Counted from the stretch's first letter, positions 29,278-38,461 are shown. The stretch is 64,000 bases of DNA from Blattabacterium cuenoti (GCF_014251235.1 NZ_CP059181.1:62001-126000); one strand, 5' to 3'. Numbers and translations are program-made. Notes: a model not told the origin generated them from the sequence alone.

Positions 29278-30261
29278 ATGAAAAAAATATTAACAGGAAT
29301 TCAAAGTACAGGAACACCCCATTTAGGAAATATTTTAAGCGTCATCATTCCATCCTTAGATCTTTCTAATAAATATTTTTCATTCATATTTATAGCTGAT
29401 TTGCATTCAATGACAAAGATTAAAAATATGGAGATTATACGTCATAATACTTACCAAGTAGCTGCAGCATGGCTAGCTTTTGGATTAAACACAGAAAATA
29501 GTCTATTTTATAGACAATCTGATGTAACAGAAGTAACTGAATTAGCTTGGTATCTAAGCTGTTTTTATCCACATAAAAGACTTAAATTAAGTCATTCTTT
29601 CAAAGAAAATATTAATCATGTGAAAGAAAAAATTAGTGTAGGCTTATTTACTTATCCGATATTAATGGCCGCAGATATATTACTTTATAATGCAGAAGTT
29701 ATACCCGTAGGTAAAGATCAATTACAACACATAGAAATAACGAGAGATATAGCAAAAAGGTTAAATAAAAAAATAGGAAAAAAAGTGTTTATTTTACCTA
29801 AAGCTTTTATACAAAAGGAAACAGAATCTATTCCTGGAATAGATGGTAAAAAGATGAGTAAATCAAAAAAAAATTGGATCAATATTTTTTCTACTGATGA
29901 AATTCTTAAAAAACAAATTATGAGAATTCATACGGATAGTAAATCATTAAATGATAAAAAAAATCCTGATAACGATGGAATAATAACCTTATATAAATTA
30001 ATAGCTCCAATTAATCAAGTCGAAGTAATGAAAAGTAAATATTTGAAGGGAGGATATGGTTATTTAGATGCAAAAAAAACTTTATATGATTGTATCATTG
30101 ATAAGTTTTCAGATGAAAGAAAAAAATTTTTTTCTTTAATAAAAAAGAAATCTTTATTAGATCACATTTTATTTTTGGGAGCAAAAAAAGCGAGGAAAAT
30201 AGCTTTTGAAAGACTGAATTATATACGAAAAAATTTAAGTTTTAACACATTATTAAGATAA
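29278..30261 (+). CDS. trpS: Tryptophanyl-tRNA synthetase
   Basis: Class I aminoacyl-tRNA synthetase for tryptophan, 327 residues, the normal bacterial length. The HIGH-like motif is GTPHLGN near residue 12 and the KMSKS motif is GKKMSKSKKN near residue 196. Other family segments are FIADLHSMT, YPILMAADILLYNAEVIPVG and KDQLQHIEITRDIA. It follows the atp cluster by 28 bp and is followed by an 89-bp spacer that carries the regulatory signals of grpE-dnaJ. Confidence 0.95.
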   Translation: MKKILTGIQSTGTPHLGNILSVIIPSLDLSNKYFSFIFIADLHSMTKIKNMEIIRHNTYQVAAAWLAFGLNTENSLFYRQSDVTEVTELAWYLSCFYPHKRLKLSHSFKENINHVKEKISVGLFTYPILMAADILLYNAEVIPVGKDQLQHIEITRDIAKRLNKKIGKKVFILPKAFIQKETESIPGIDGKKMSKSKKNWINIFSTDEILKKQIMRIHTDSKSLNDKKNPDNDGIITLYKLIAPINQVEVMKSKYLKGGYGYLDAKKTLYDCIIDKFSDERKKFFSLIKKKSLLDHILFLGAKKARKIAFERLNYIRKNLSFNTLLR

Positions 30262-30268
30262 TATTTTC

Positions 30269-30283
30269 GTGTCATTATGACAC
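30269..30283. promoter_or_regulatory. Perfect palindrome upstream of grpE (operator-like)
   Basis: GTGTCATTATGACAC is a perfect 7-bp inverted repeat around a single central base. It begins 7 bp after the trpS stop and ends 12 bp before the sigma-54-like element. With a 1-nt centre it cannot fold as a normal terminator hairpin and has no T-tract, so a protein binding site is more likely, for example an activator site. Confidence 0.45.
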
Positions 30284-30295
30284 TATTAAAAAATA

Positions 30296-30311
30296 TGGCA
30301 AATATTTTGCT
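30296..30311 (+). promoter_or_regulatory. Sigma-54-type promoter upstream of grpE-dnaJ
   Basis: TGGCAAATATTTTGCT fits the sigma-54 consensus, with TGGCA at -24 and TTGC at -12 in exact GG-N10-GC spacing. Transcription would begin near 30322, about 29 bases before the grpE ATG. In such AT-rich intergenic DNA a GG-N10-GC element with both flanks is unlikely by chance. Whether this organism has rpoN cannot be seen in the window. Confidence 0.5.
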
Positions 30312-30350
30312 TTTAGTGCATAGAATTGTTTTGTAAATACTTTTTACGTT

Positions 30351-30929
30351 ATGAATATTAATCAAAAAAATACAGAAGATCAGGACAAAAAAAAATTTTC
30401 GAATTCTTCCCATTCTAATGATATTTATGATTCTGAAACGGAAAAACATATTCAAAAAGAGAAAAATGATCCTTCTTTAATGGAAATCCAAAAAATTAAA
30501 GATAATTTAGAAAAAGAAAAAGACAAATTTTTACGTCTTTTTGCGGAATTTGAAAATTATAAAAAACGTATTCAAAAAGAAAAATTAGATTTTTTAAGGT
30601 CTGTTCATCAACAAATTATTATAGATTTTATTCCGATTTTAGATGATTTAGAAAGAAGTCTTAAAGAATTAAAAAAATCAAAAGACGAAATTATTCTTCA
30701 AGGAGTATCTCTTATAAAAGAAAAATTTATAAAAATTTTGAAAGAAAAAGGATTAAATAAAATAAAAATAAAGAAAGGAGATGATTTTAATACAGATTTC
30801 CATGAAGCTATCACACAAATACCTGCTATTAAAGAAAGTCTAAAGGGAAAAATTATAGAAATAATAGAAAATGGATATGTTCTTCAAGAAAAAGTTATAC
30901 GACATGCTAAAGTTATTACTGGAAAATAA
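30351..30929 (+). CDS. grpE: Nucleotide exchange factor GrpE
   Basis: Co-chaperone that releases ADP from DnaK, 192 residues. A charged disordered N-terminus (residues 1-45) leads to the long coiled coil ([20 protein letters not shown] and following), with the family pattern [13 protein letters not shown] near residue 66. The C-terminal beta domain contains [15 protein letters not shown] and [14 protein letters not shown]. It is 2 bp from dnaJ, so the pair is one transcription unit, and dnaK lies elsewhere. Confidence 0.94.
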   Translation: MNINQKNTEDQDKKKFSNSSHSNDIYDSETEKHIQKEKNDPSLMEIQKIKDNLEKEKDKFLRLFAEFENYKKRIQKEKLDFLRSVHQQIIIDFIPILDDLERSLKELKKSKDEIILQGVSLIKEKFIKILKEKGLNKIKIKKGDDFNTDFHEAITQIPAIKESLKGKIIEIIENGYVLQEKVIRHAKVITGK

Positions 30930-30931
30930 TT

Positions 30932-32059
30932 ATGGTGAAAAAAGATTATTACGAAGTACTAGGTGTTTCTAAAAACGCTTCTTCAGAAGATATTAAAAGA
31001 GCTTATAGAAAATTAGCAATTAAATATCATCCAGATAAAAATCCGGATAATAAAAAAAAAGCAGAAGAAAAATTTAAAGAATCGGCTGAAGCTTATGAAG
31101 TTTTAAGTAAACCAGAAAAAAGACAACGTTATGATAAATTTGGACATGAAGGATTGAAAGGTAGTTCTTCTGAATCCGGAATGAATATGGAAGATATTTT
31201 TGCAAATTTTGGAGATATATTTGCCGATGCTTTTGGCGAAGGTTTTTCTAGTTTTGGATTTGGTAAATCTACAGGACATAGCAGAACAATCAAAGGAAGT
31301 GATCTTAGAATAAGAGTTAAACTTACATTAGAAGAAGTTTATAGAGGTATAGAAAAAAAAGTAAAAGTTAAAAGACTAAAAATGGCTAAAGGAGTACGTT
31401 TCAAAAATTGTATTTCTTGCAATGGAACAGGTCATATAACTCGTATCACAAATACTATTTTAGGAAAAATGCAAACAACTTCACAATGTAACATATGTCA
31501 TGGAACTGGAAAGAGAATTGAAAACTCTCCTTTTGGAGCTAATAAATACGGATTAATAAAAGAAGAAGAGTTAGTTAACATTAAAATTCCTGCAGGTCTT
31601 TCAGAAGGAATGCAACTTAAAGTATCTGGAAAAGGGAATGAAGCTCCATACACATATAACGGGTTTCCTGGAGATTTAATTGTTTTAATTGAAGAAATAC
31701 CTCATTCAAAATTAAAAAGAGAAGGATGTAATTTACATTATGATTTATATATATCATTTCCAGATGCAATTTTAGGTTCTTTGAAAGAAGTTCCTACTAT
31801 TAGTGGAAAAGCTCGTATTAAAATAGACGCAGGAACACAATCAGGAAAAACACTCAGGTTAAAAAATAAAGGATTACCTAATATTGAAGGATATGGTTAT
31901 GGTAGTATTCTAGTTCATATCAATCTTTGGACTCCAAAAAAAATTAATGAAGAACAAAGAAAATTTTTTGAAAAAATGAGAAGAAATGAGAATTTTCTTC
32001 CTCATCCCGGAAATTCAGAAAAATCTTTTTTTGATCGAGTTAGAGAAATGTTTTCTTAA
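30932..32059 (+). CDS. dnaJ: Chaperone protein DnaJ, short zinc-finger form
   Basis: Hsp40 co-chaperone of DnaK, 375 residues. The J domain is complete ([23 protein letters not shown] in YHPDKNPDN), followed by a Gly/Phe-rich linker ([13 protein letters not shown]). The zinc-finger region has only two CxxCxGxG-type repeats, CISCNGTG and CNICHGTG, instead of four. From memory, some flavobacteria share this reduced form. C-terminal substrate domains are intact ([35 protein letters not shown]), ending [11 protein letters not shown]. Confidence 0.94.
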   Translation: MVKKDYYEVLGVSKNASSEDIKRAYRKLAIKYHPDKNPDNKKKAEEKFKESAEAYEVLSKPEKRQRYDKFGHEGLKGSSSESGMNMEDIFANFGDIFADAFGEGFSSFGFGKSTGHSRTIKGSDLRIRVKLTLEEVYRGIEKKVKVKRLKMAKGVRFKNCISCNGTGHITRITNTILGKMQTTSQCNICHGTGKRIENSPFGANKYGLIKEEELVNIKIPAGLSEGMQLKVSGKGNEAPYTYNGFPGDLIVLIEEIPHSKLKREGCNLHYDLYISFPDAILGSLKEVPTISGKARIKIDAGTQSGKTLRLKNKGLPNIEGYGYGSILVHINLWTPKKINEEQRKFFEKMRRNENFLPHPGNSEKSFFDRVREMFS

Positions 32060-32093
32060 ATAAAATTACAGGCCTATTTTTGAAAAAAATAAA

Positions 32094-33278
32094 ATGAAAA
32101 GAATAATAGTAGGATTATCAGGAGGAGTCGATTCTAGTGTTGCTGCTTTAATTCTTAAAAAAAAAGGTTATGAAGTTATAGGTTTATTTATGCATAATTG
32201 GGATGATGAGGAAGGATATGAATCTAATTGTACCTGGAAAGAAGATAGTATAGATGCAATGTTAATATCTAATAAATTAAAAATACCTTTTCAGGTAGTA
32301 GAAATGAAAAAAGAATACAAAAAATTCATTATTGATTATATGTTTAATGAATATAAATCTGGAAAAACTCCAAATCCGGATATATTGTGTAATAAAAAGA
32401 TAAAATTTCATCTTTTTTTAAAAAAAGCTATGAGTTTAGGTGCAGATTGTATAGCTACAGGACATTATGTTTATAAAAAAAAAATTATTAAAGATAATAA
32501 AATTATATATTGTCTTTTTCCTGGAAAAGATTATAATAAAGATCAATCATATTTTTTATGTCAACTAAATCAGTATCAATTAGATAAATCTTTATTTCCA
32601 TTAGGAAAATTTACTAAAAAACAAGTTAGAAAAATAGCTGAAAAGTATGAGTTATGTAACGCCTATAAAAAAGATTCTCAAGGTTTATGTTTTGTAGGAA
32701 AAATCCATTTATCTAAATTTCTTCAGAAAAAAATATTTTCAAAAAAAGGTGAAATTATTGAAGTTGATTCAACTTCTTCAGTTTATTCTAAAAAAGAAAA
32801 ATCTTTTTCATCTAAAGATGATGAATTGTTTTTTTTATCCAAAAAAAAATATAAAAGATCAGATGGAAAAGTTATTGGATATCATAAAGGTGCTCAATTT
32901 TTTACAAAAGGACAGAGAAGAGGTTTATCTATAGGAGGAAAAAAAAAGGCACTTTTTGTTATTGATACAGATATAAAAAATAATATAGTATATACTGGAT
33001 TGGGAAAAAATCATCCTGGTTTGTATAAAAAATCTTTATTTATTCAAGAAAAAAACATTCATTGGATCAGAAAAGATTTAGCTATTGTTAATCAAGGTCA
33101 AACTATGAGTGTTTTTTGCAGAATACGTTATAGACAACCACTTCAAAATTCTATTTTATATAAAACAAAAAATGGAATGTTTATAGAATTTGAAATGAAG
33201 CAGTGTGCCATATCAGAAGGACAATTTGCTGTTTGGTATGTAAATAATGAATTAATAGGATCAGGAATTATTTCATAA
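32094..33278 (+). CDS. mnmA: tRNA-specific 2-thiouridylase MnmA
   Basis: Adds sulfur at position 2 of wobble U34 in tRNA for Lys, Glu and Gln, 394 residues. The PP-loop GLSGGVDSSVAALIL is at residues 7-21. The two catalytic Cys are in NPDILCNKKIKF and SQGLCFVGKIHLS. The C-terminal part has GQRRGLSIGGKK and the beta-barrel segment GQFAVWYVNNELIGSG. It works with the MnmE/MnmG pathway on the same U34, and mnmG is also in this window. The 293-bp space after it leads into the ilv leader. Confidence 0.94.
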   Translation: MKRIIVGLSGGVDSSVAALILKKKGYEVIGLFMHNWDDEEGYESNCTWKEDSIDAMLISNKLKIPFQVVEMKKEYKKFIIDYMFNEYKSGKTPNPDILCNKKIKFHLFLKKAMSLGADCIATGHYVYKKKIIKDNKIIYCLFPGKDYNKDQSYFLCQLNQYQLDKSLFPLGKFTKKQVRKIAEKYELCNAYKKDSQGLCFVGKIHLSKFLQKKIFSKKGEIIEVDSTSSVYSKKEKSFSSKDDELFFLSKKKYKRSDGKVIGYHKGAQFFTKGQRRGLSIGGKKKALFVIDTDIKNNIVYTGLGKNHPGLYKKSLFIQEKNIHWIRKDLAIVNQGQTMSVFCRIRYRQPLQNSILYKTKNGMFIEFEMKQCAISEGQFAVWYVNNELIGSGIIS

Positions 33279-33460
33279 TAAGTAATGATAAATAAGATCT
33301 ATTTTAGATTAGAGTATAATTTTAATGATAAAAACTTATTCATAATTAATTTATTATTACATAATTTATAATTTTTTCATTGAAAAAAAGAAAAATTATA
33401 ATTAAAATAACAAATATAATACTTTTATATGTTCTATTTTTTTTCTATTTTTACACATAA
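33279..33460. other. AT-rich spacer before the ilv leader
   Basis: No gene is seen here. The only structure is an imperfect hairpin of about 12 bp (TTATAATTTTTTC at 33366-33378 with its complement at 33390-33401, one bulged T), which has no T-tract after it and could be chance in DNA this AT-rich. Confidence 0.4.
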
Positions 33461-33466
33461 TATAAT
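33461..33466 (+). promoter_or_regulatory. TATAAT box before the ilv leader
   Basis: TATAAT followed by TTG lies 32 bp before the putative leader peptide start (33498). It would place transcription start near 33473, right for a short leader RNA. The match is good but AT-rich background lowers certainty. Confidence 0.35.
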
Positions 33467-33497
33467 TTGATATGTATGAAAGGATGAAGATTCTTAA

Positions 33498-33536
33498 ATG
33501 AAAAAAGATTTTTTTAAATCCCTACTTGATTTTTAA
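33498..33536 (+). CDS. Putative 12-residue leader peptide of the ilv operon
   Basis: A short ORF, MKKDFFKSLLDF, ends at TAA 33534-33536, 35 bp before ilvD. Its two Leu codons (CTA CTT, 33522-33527) lie almost wholly in the ascending arm of the terminator-like hairpin at 33520-33554. A ribosome waiting at these codons for charged tRNA-Leu would cover that arm and stop the terminator from forming, so the downstream genes would be read when leucine is short. Leu codons are few and no Ile or Val codon is present. This is inferred from layout only. Confidence 0.4.
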   Translation: MKKDFFKSLLDF

Positions 33537-33554
33537 AACTCAGTAGGGCTTTTT
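33520..33554 (+). terminator. Terminator-like hairpin before ilvD (candidate attenuator)
   Basis: CCCTACT (33520-33526) pairs perfectly with AGTAGGG (33542-33548) over a 15-nt loop and is followed by CTTTTT (33549-33554), a classic intrinsic terminator. GC-rich stems are rare in this window. It is 241 bp beyond mnmA and only 17 bp before ilvD, so attenuation of ilvDBNC is more likely than termination of mnmA. Confidence 0.6.
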
Positions 33555-33571
33555 GATTTATAAAACATATC

Positions 33572-35260
33572 ATGGAAAGAAAGATTAACAATTTTAGTAA
33601 AAAAATAACAGAAAATCCTAATTTACCTGCATCGCATGCAATGCTTTATGCATCAGGATTGAAAGAAAAAGATTTTTCTAAAGCTCAAATAGGAATAGTA
33701 AGTAATTGGTATGAAGGAAATCCTTGCAATTTGCATTTGGATAGGTTGGGAAAGAAAATAAAATCATCAATCATTATTGATAGAGATTTGATAGGTTTTC
33801 AAATAACTACCATAGGCGTTAGTGATGGTATAACTATGGGAACAAATGGAATGAGATATTCTCTTCCTTCGAGAGAATTAATAGCAGATAGTATAGAAAC
33901 TGTAATCGATTCTCATCATTATGATGGTATAATAGCTATACCTGGATGTGATAAAAATATTCCTGGAGTTATGATGGCCATTCTTAGGTTAAACAGACCT
34001 TCTATTATTGTATATGGGGGTAGTATTCCTTCGGGAAGGTATAATGGAAAAAAATTAGATATAGTTTCTTCTTTTGAAGCATTAGGGAAAAAAAACTCTA
34101 ATCAGATATCAGAGGAAGAATATAAAAATATCGTAAAAAATTCCTGTCCAGGACCTGGAGCTTGTGGAGGAATGTATACTGCAAATACTATGGCTTCTTT
34201 TTTAGAAGCTATGGGAATGACTCTACCCTATTCTTCTTCTTATCCATCAACGAGCAAGGAGAAAAAAAAAGAATGTGAAAAAGTAAAAGATTATATAAAA
34301 ATACTCTTAGAAAGAAATATTAAACCAAGAGATATTGTAACAAAAACTTCTATAGAAAATGGATTAAAATTGGCTTTATGTTTAGGTGGTTCTACTAATT
34401 TAGTTATCCACTTATTAGCTATTGCTAAATACGCTAATATAAATTTTACTTTAAGAGATTTTCAAGAAATAAGCAAAAAAGTTCCTCTCATCGGAAATCT
34501 AAAACCTAGTGGAGTTTTTTTAATGGAAGATATACATATGAACATTGGAGGAATGCCCGTAATTATAAAATATTTATTAAATGAAGGAATATTGTCTGGA
34601 AATTGTTTAACAATAACGGGAGATACTCTATCCGAAAATATGAAAAGAGTTCCAAATATAAATTTTAATCAAAAAATTATCTATCCTATAAATAAACCTC
34701 TAAAAAAAGATGGACATATTAGAGTTTTATATGGAAATCTTTCTCCAGAAGGATCTATTGCTAAAATTACTGGAAAAGAAGGTTTATTCTTTAGGGGGGA
34801 AGCCAAAGTTTTTGATTCAGAAGAGGAAGCAAATAAAGCTATTATCAATCATAAAATACAAAAAGGAAATGTTATCGTTATTAGATATGTAGGACCAATA
34901 GGGGGGCCTGGTATGCCTGAAATGCTTAAACCTACATCTTATATTATGGGTTCTGGATTTGGAAAATATGTAGCACTTATTACAGATGGAAGATTTTCAG
35001 GTGGATCACATGGATTTGTTGTAGGGCACATCACTCCAGAAGCTCAATCTGGTGGATTGATAGCTATAATTAGAAATGGAGATTTTATTAAAATAGATGC
35101 AGAAAACGATACTCTGACTCTTGAAGTAGAAGAAAATGAAATAAATCAAAGAAAAAAAAGTTGGATTCCACCATTGTTTAAAATTAAAAAGGGGTATTTG
35201 TACAAATATATGAAAACGGTTTCTTCCGCTTCTGAAGGTTGTGTTACTGATCAATTTTGA
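33572..35260 (+). CDS. ilvD: Dihydroxy-acid dehydratase
   Basis: Third step of Ile and Val synthesis, an Fe-S dehydratase of 562 residues. Cluster and active-site cysteines are in NPCNLHLDRLG, IPGCDKNIPGVMM and NSCPGPGACGGMYTANTMA. The C-terminal signature GPIGGPGMPEML and DGRFSGGSHGFVVGHITPEA is intact. It opens the operon ilvD-ilvB-ilvN-ilvC, with 3 bp to ilvB, and is preceded by the attenuator-like leader. Supplying branched-chain amino acids to the host is a plausible reason for keeping it. Confidence 0.96.
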   Translation: MERKINNFSKKITENPNLPASHAMLYASGLKEKDFSKAQIGIVSNWYEGNPCNLHLDRLGKKIKSSIIIDRDLIGFQITTIGVSDGITMGTNGMRYSLPSRELIADSIETVIDSHHYDGIIAIPGCDKNIPGVMMAILRLNRPSIIVYGGSIPSGRYNGKKLDIVSSFEALGKKNSNQISEEEYKNIVKNSCPGPGACGGMYTANTMASFLEAMGMTLPYSSSYPSTSKEKKKECEKVKDYIKILLERNIKPRDIVTKTSIENGLKLALCLGGSTNLVIHLLAIAKYANINFTLRDFQEISKKVPLIGNLKPSGVFLMEDIHMNIGGMPVIIKYLLNEGILSGNCLTITGDTLSENMKRVPNINFNQKIIYPINKPLKKDGHIRVLYGNLSPEGSIAKITGKEGLFFRGEAKVFDSEEEANKAIINHKIQKGNVIVIRYVGPIGGPGMPEMLKPTSYIMGSGFGKYVALITDGRFSGGSHGFVVGHITPEAQSGGLIAIIRNGDFIKIDAENDTLTLEVEENEINQRKKSWIPPLFKIKKGYLYKYMKTVSSASEGCVTDQF

Positions 35261-35263
35261 TGT

Positions 35264-36961
35264 ATGGAAAAGAAGTTATTTTATGGTTCGGAAATAGTAA
35301 TAAAAACTCTATTATATGAAGAAGTAGAATATATTTTTGGATATCCAGGAGGTGCTATAATGCCTATTTATGACTCTTTACACGATTATTTAAATAATAT
35401 TACTCATATATTAATGCGACATGAACAAGGTTCTATTCATGCTGCACAAGGTTATGCAAGAGCAACTGGAAAAGTAGGCGTATGTTTTACTACTTCCGGT
35501 CCTGGGGCAACAAACTTAATTACAGGATTAGCAGATGCTTTAATAGATAGTACTCCTATTCTTTGTATAACAGGACAAGTATCTTCTCATCTTTTAGGAA
35601 CTGATGCTTTTCAAGAAATAAATATAATAGATATATCTCTTCCTGTAACTAAATGGAATACTCAAATTTTAAAAGCTAAAAACATTTGTAAATCCATTCA
35701 AAAAGGTTTTTTTATAGCTAAGAATGGAAGGCCAGGTCCAGTTTTAATAGAAATAACAAAAGATGCTCAATTTCAAAAAACGGAATTTCTTTTTCATCCT
35801 TGTAAAAAGGTAAAAAATTTTCATCCATATCCCTGTATAGATGAAAAAAAAATAAAAGAAGCCGCATTTTTAATTAATTCATCTATTAAACCTTTAATTA
35901 TTGTAGGTCAAGGAGTTATTTTAGCTCAGGCGGAAGAAGAATTAAAAAAGTTTATAGAAAAAACAGGAATACCAGTAGCCAGTACTCTTTTAGGTTTAGG
36001 GAGTTTAGAAAGTCATCATCCTTTATATGTCGGTATGTTAGGAATGCATGGAAATTATGCACCAAATATTTTAACTAATCACAGCGATTTACTCATAGCT
36101 ATAGGTATACGATTTGATGATCGTGTAACTGGAGATGTTCAAAAATATGCAAAAAAGGCTATTATTATTCATCTAGAAGTAGATCCTTCCGAGATTAACA
36201 AAAATATATTATGTCATCTTCCTATTTTAGGTAATTGTAAAATCACTTTGAGTAAATTAATATCTCATGTAAAAAAGTCTATTCATAAAAAATGGATAAA
36301 AAAATTTTATCAATTAAGAAAAAAAGAAGAAAGAGAAGTAATAAGAAAAGATCTTAATCCTATCAAAAAAAAAGGAATAAAGATGGGAGAAGTGATAAAG
36401 TGGATAAATAAGTATAAACAAAAAAATGCAATTCTTGTAACAGATGTAGGACAACATCAAATGATAGCATCAAGATATTTTGACTTTACCTGTAAAAATA
36501 GTCAAATAACATCTGGAGGATTAGGAACTATGGGGTTTGCTTTGCCTGCTTCTATAGGGGCTAAACTAGGAGCAAAAGATAGGCAAGTGATCTGTATTGT
36601 AGGTGATGGAGGAATTCAGATGACAATACAAGAAATGGGGACTGTATTACAGAATAACATTCATATAAAAATTATATTATTAAATAATAATTTTTTAGGA
36701 ATGGTTCGTCAATGGCAAAATCTATTTTTTAAGAAACGTTATTCTTGTACAGAATTGGTTAATCCAAATTTTATAAAGGTAGCTAATGCTTATAATATTG
36801 AAGGAAAAAGAGTGAATAAAAGAGAAGAATTAAGAGAATCCGTAAAAAAAACATTAAACGTAAAAAAAGCTTTCTTATTAGAAATACTTATAGAACAAGA
36901 AGATAATGTCTTTCCTATGATTCCTTTAGGATCTGCTGTAGATGAAATTCGTTTAACATAA
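35264..36961 (+). CDS. ilvB: Acetolactate synthase large subunit
   Basis: Thiamine-diphosphate enzyme that condenses pyruvate to acetolactate or acetohydroxybutyrate, 565 residues. The catalytic Glu is in HEQGSIHAAQGYARATG near residue 48. The FAD-binding middle domain has GIRFDDRVTGD, and the ThDP motif runs from GDGGIQMT to LLNNNFLGMVRQW. It is complete. Its regulatory subunit, encoded 17 bp downstream, is severely shortened. Confidence 0.96.
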   Translation: MEKKLFYGSEIVIKTLLYEEVEYIFGYPGGAIMPIYDSLHDYLNNITHILMRHEQGSIHAAQGYARATGKVGVCFTTSGPGATNLITGLADALIDSTPILCITGQVSSHLLGTDAFQEINIIDISLPVTKWNTQILKAKNICKSIQKGFFIAKNGRPGPVLIEITKDAQFQKTEFLFHPCKKVKNFHPYPCIDEKKIKEAAFLINSSIKPLIIVGQGVILAQAEEELKKFIEKTGIPVASTLLGLGSLESHHPLYVGMLGMHGNYAPNILTNHSDLLIAIGIRFDDRVTGDVQKYAKKAIIIHLEVDPSEINKNILCHLPILGNCKITLSKLISHVKKSIHKKWIKKFYQLRKKEEREVIRKDLNPIKKKGIKMGEVIKWINKYKQKNAILVTDVGQHQMIASRYFDFTCKNSQITSGGLGTMGFALPASIGAKLGAKDRQVICIVGDGGIQMTIQEMGTVLQNNIHIKIILLNNNFLGMVRQWQNLFFKKRYSCTELVNPNFIKVANAYNIEGKRVNKREELRESVKKTLNVKKAFLLEILIEQEDNVFPMIPLGSAVDEIRLT

Positions 36962-36978
36962 AAAAAATATTAAATACT

Positions 36979-37266
36979 ATGAAGCATCAATTCAGAATCA
37001 TAATTTTAGGGGAAAATGAAATTAGATTGTTAAGTAAAATACTTATTCTATTGAACCGTAAAAATTTAAAGATAAATTATGTAAGTGCATCTAGTCATGA
37101 CTCTATGGAAAACAGCAAATATGTTATTGATTTAGAATGTATTGATTATAAATTAATTCAATTAAAAAAATTAATTGAGAAGTTAATTGGAATTACACAT
37201 GTTTACTTTTATAATATAAAAGAAAATTATCGTAAAAAGATAGATTTATCATTAGCGATATTTTAG
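36979..37266 (+). CDS. ilvN: Acetolactate synthase small subunit, truncated to the ACT domain
   Basis: Regulatory subunit that carries valine feedback in free-living bacteria. Only 95 residues are encoded, about half the usual length for Bacteroidetes. The ACT domain is recognisable (RIIILGENEIRLLSKILILL, then a beta-strand with VIDLEC) and the C-terminal domain is absent. Only 27 bp separate the stop from ilvC, so no missing part follows. The protein may still activate IlvB, but the valine response could be altered. Confidence 0.75.
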   Translation: MKHQFRIIILGENEIRLLSKILILLNRKNLKINYVSASSHDSMENSKYVIDLECIDYKLIQLKKLIEKLIGITHVYFYNIKENYRKKIDLSLAIF

Positions 37267-37293
37267 TTTAAAATTTAAAAATTTAAATCAATT

Positions 37294-38340
37294 ATGAAAA
37301 TAAAATTTGGATCTGTAGAGGAAAAAATTATAACAAGAAAAGAATTTTCTTTATTAAAAGCAAAAAATATCCTTGAAAAAGAAACGATTTCTGTATTAGG
37401 TTATGGAGTTCAAGGTCCTGGACAAGCTCTCAATTTAAGAGACAATGGATTTAAAGTTATTGTTGGTCAAAGAAAAAATTCACTTTCTTGGAATAAAGCC
37501 TTACAAGATGGATGGATTGAAGAAATAAATTTATTTTCATTAGAAGAAGCTTCTAAAAAAGGAACCATATTAATGTATCTTTTATCAGATGCAGGTCAAA
37601 TATCTTTTTGGCCTATTCTTAAAAAATATATAAATAAAGGAAAATCTTTATATTTTTCCCATGGTTTTGGATTAACATTTAAAGATAAAACAAAAATTTA
37701 TCCTCCTAAGGATATAGATATTTTTTTAGTAGCTCCTAAAGGTTCAGGTACTAGTTTAAGAAGACTTTTTAAAAAAGGAAGAGGTATAAATTCTAGTTAT
37801 GCTATTTATCAAGATTATAGTGGAAAAAGTTTAGATAAAGCTCTATCAATAGGTATAGGGATTGGTTCTGGATATTTGTTTGAAACAAATTTTGAAAAAG
37901 AAGTTTATTCTGATTTAGTAGGAGAAAGAGGCTCTTTAATGGGGGCTATACAAGGTATTTTTTCCGCACAATATCAAGTTTTAAGAGAGAATGGACATTC
38001 TCCTTCGGAATCTTTCAATGAAACAGTAGAAGAATTAACTCAAAGTCTTATGCCTTTAATTTCAGAAAATGGAATGGATTATATGTATGAAAATTGTTCT
38101 ACAACAGCACAAAGAGGAGCTTTAGATTGGTGGAAAAAATTTAGAGATGCTACTTTACCTATCTTTAAACAATTATATCACGAAGTTGTTTCTGGAAACG
38201 AAGCAAATAGAATTATAGAAGAAAACAGTGTTACAAATTATAGATCTAAATTAAAAAAAGAATTAATTTCTATTCAAAAAAGCGAATTATGGAAAGTTGG
38301 AAAAACTATCAGAAGTTTAAGACCAGAAGAAAATAATTAA
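37294..38340 (+). CDS. ilvC: Ketol-acid reductoisomerase
   Basis: Converts acetolactate to dihydroxyisovalerate with NADPH and Mg2+, 348 residues, the short form. The Rossmann motif GYGVQGPGQALNLRDNG is near residues 37-53. Mg2+ ligands are in DLVGERGSLMGAIQG and in the helical domain SESFNETVEELTQSLMPL. The segment YENCSTTAQRGALDW matches Bacteroidetes KARI. It ends the operon; tRNA-Leu follows on the other strand 36 bp later. Confidence 0.95.
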   Translation: MKIKFGSVEEKIITRKEFSLLKAKNILEKETISVLGYGVQGPGQALNLRDNGFKVIVGQRKNSLSWNKALQDGWIEEINLFSLEEASKKGTILMYLLSDAGQISFWPILKKYINKGKSLYFSHGFGLTFKDKTKIYPPKDIDIFLVAPKGSGTSLRRLFKKGRGINSSYAIYQDYSGKSLDKALSIGIGIGSGYLFETNFEKEVYSDLVGERGSLMGAIQGIFSAQYQVLRENGHSPSESFNETVEELTQSLMPLISENGMDYMYENCSTTAQRGALDWWKKFRDATLPIFKQLYHEVVSGNEANRIIEENSVTNYRSKLKKELISIQKSELWKVGKTIRSLRPEENN

Positions 38341-38376
38341 TCATAATTTTGAATATATAATAATAAATAAAAGGTG

Positions 38377-38461
38377 TACCCACGACTGGACTTGAACCAG
38401 CACATCCAAATTGGATACCACCCCCTCAAGGTGGCGTGTATACCTATTTCACCACGTGGGT
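38377..38461 (-). tRNA. tRNA-Leu (anticodon GAG)
   Basis: On the minus strand a 7-bp acceptor (ACCCACG with CGTGGGT), a D-arm, an anticodon stem CCACC/GGTGG with loop TTGAGGG, a long variable arm and the T-loop segment GGTTCAAGTCC are all visible. The anticodon is GAG, which decodes CUC and CUU. Length is 85 nt with A as discriminator base. No CCA is encoded; the following bases read CAC. Confidence 0.92.

Noticed and set aside
33366-33401. AT-rich imperfect hairpin after mnmA
   Set aside because: Made of A/T runs with a bulge and no T-tract at the right place; likely chance.
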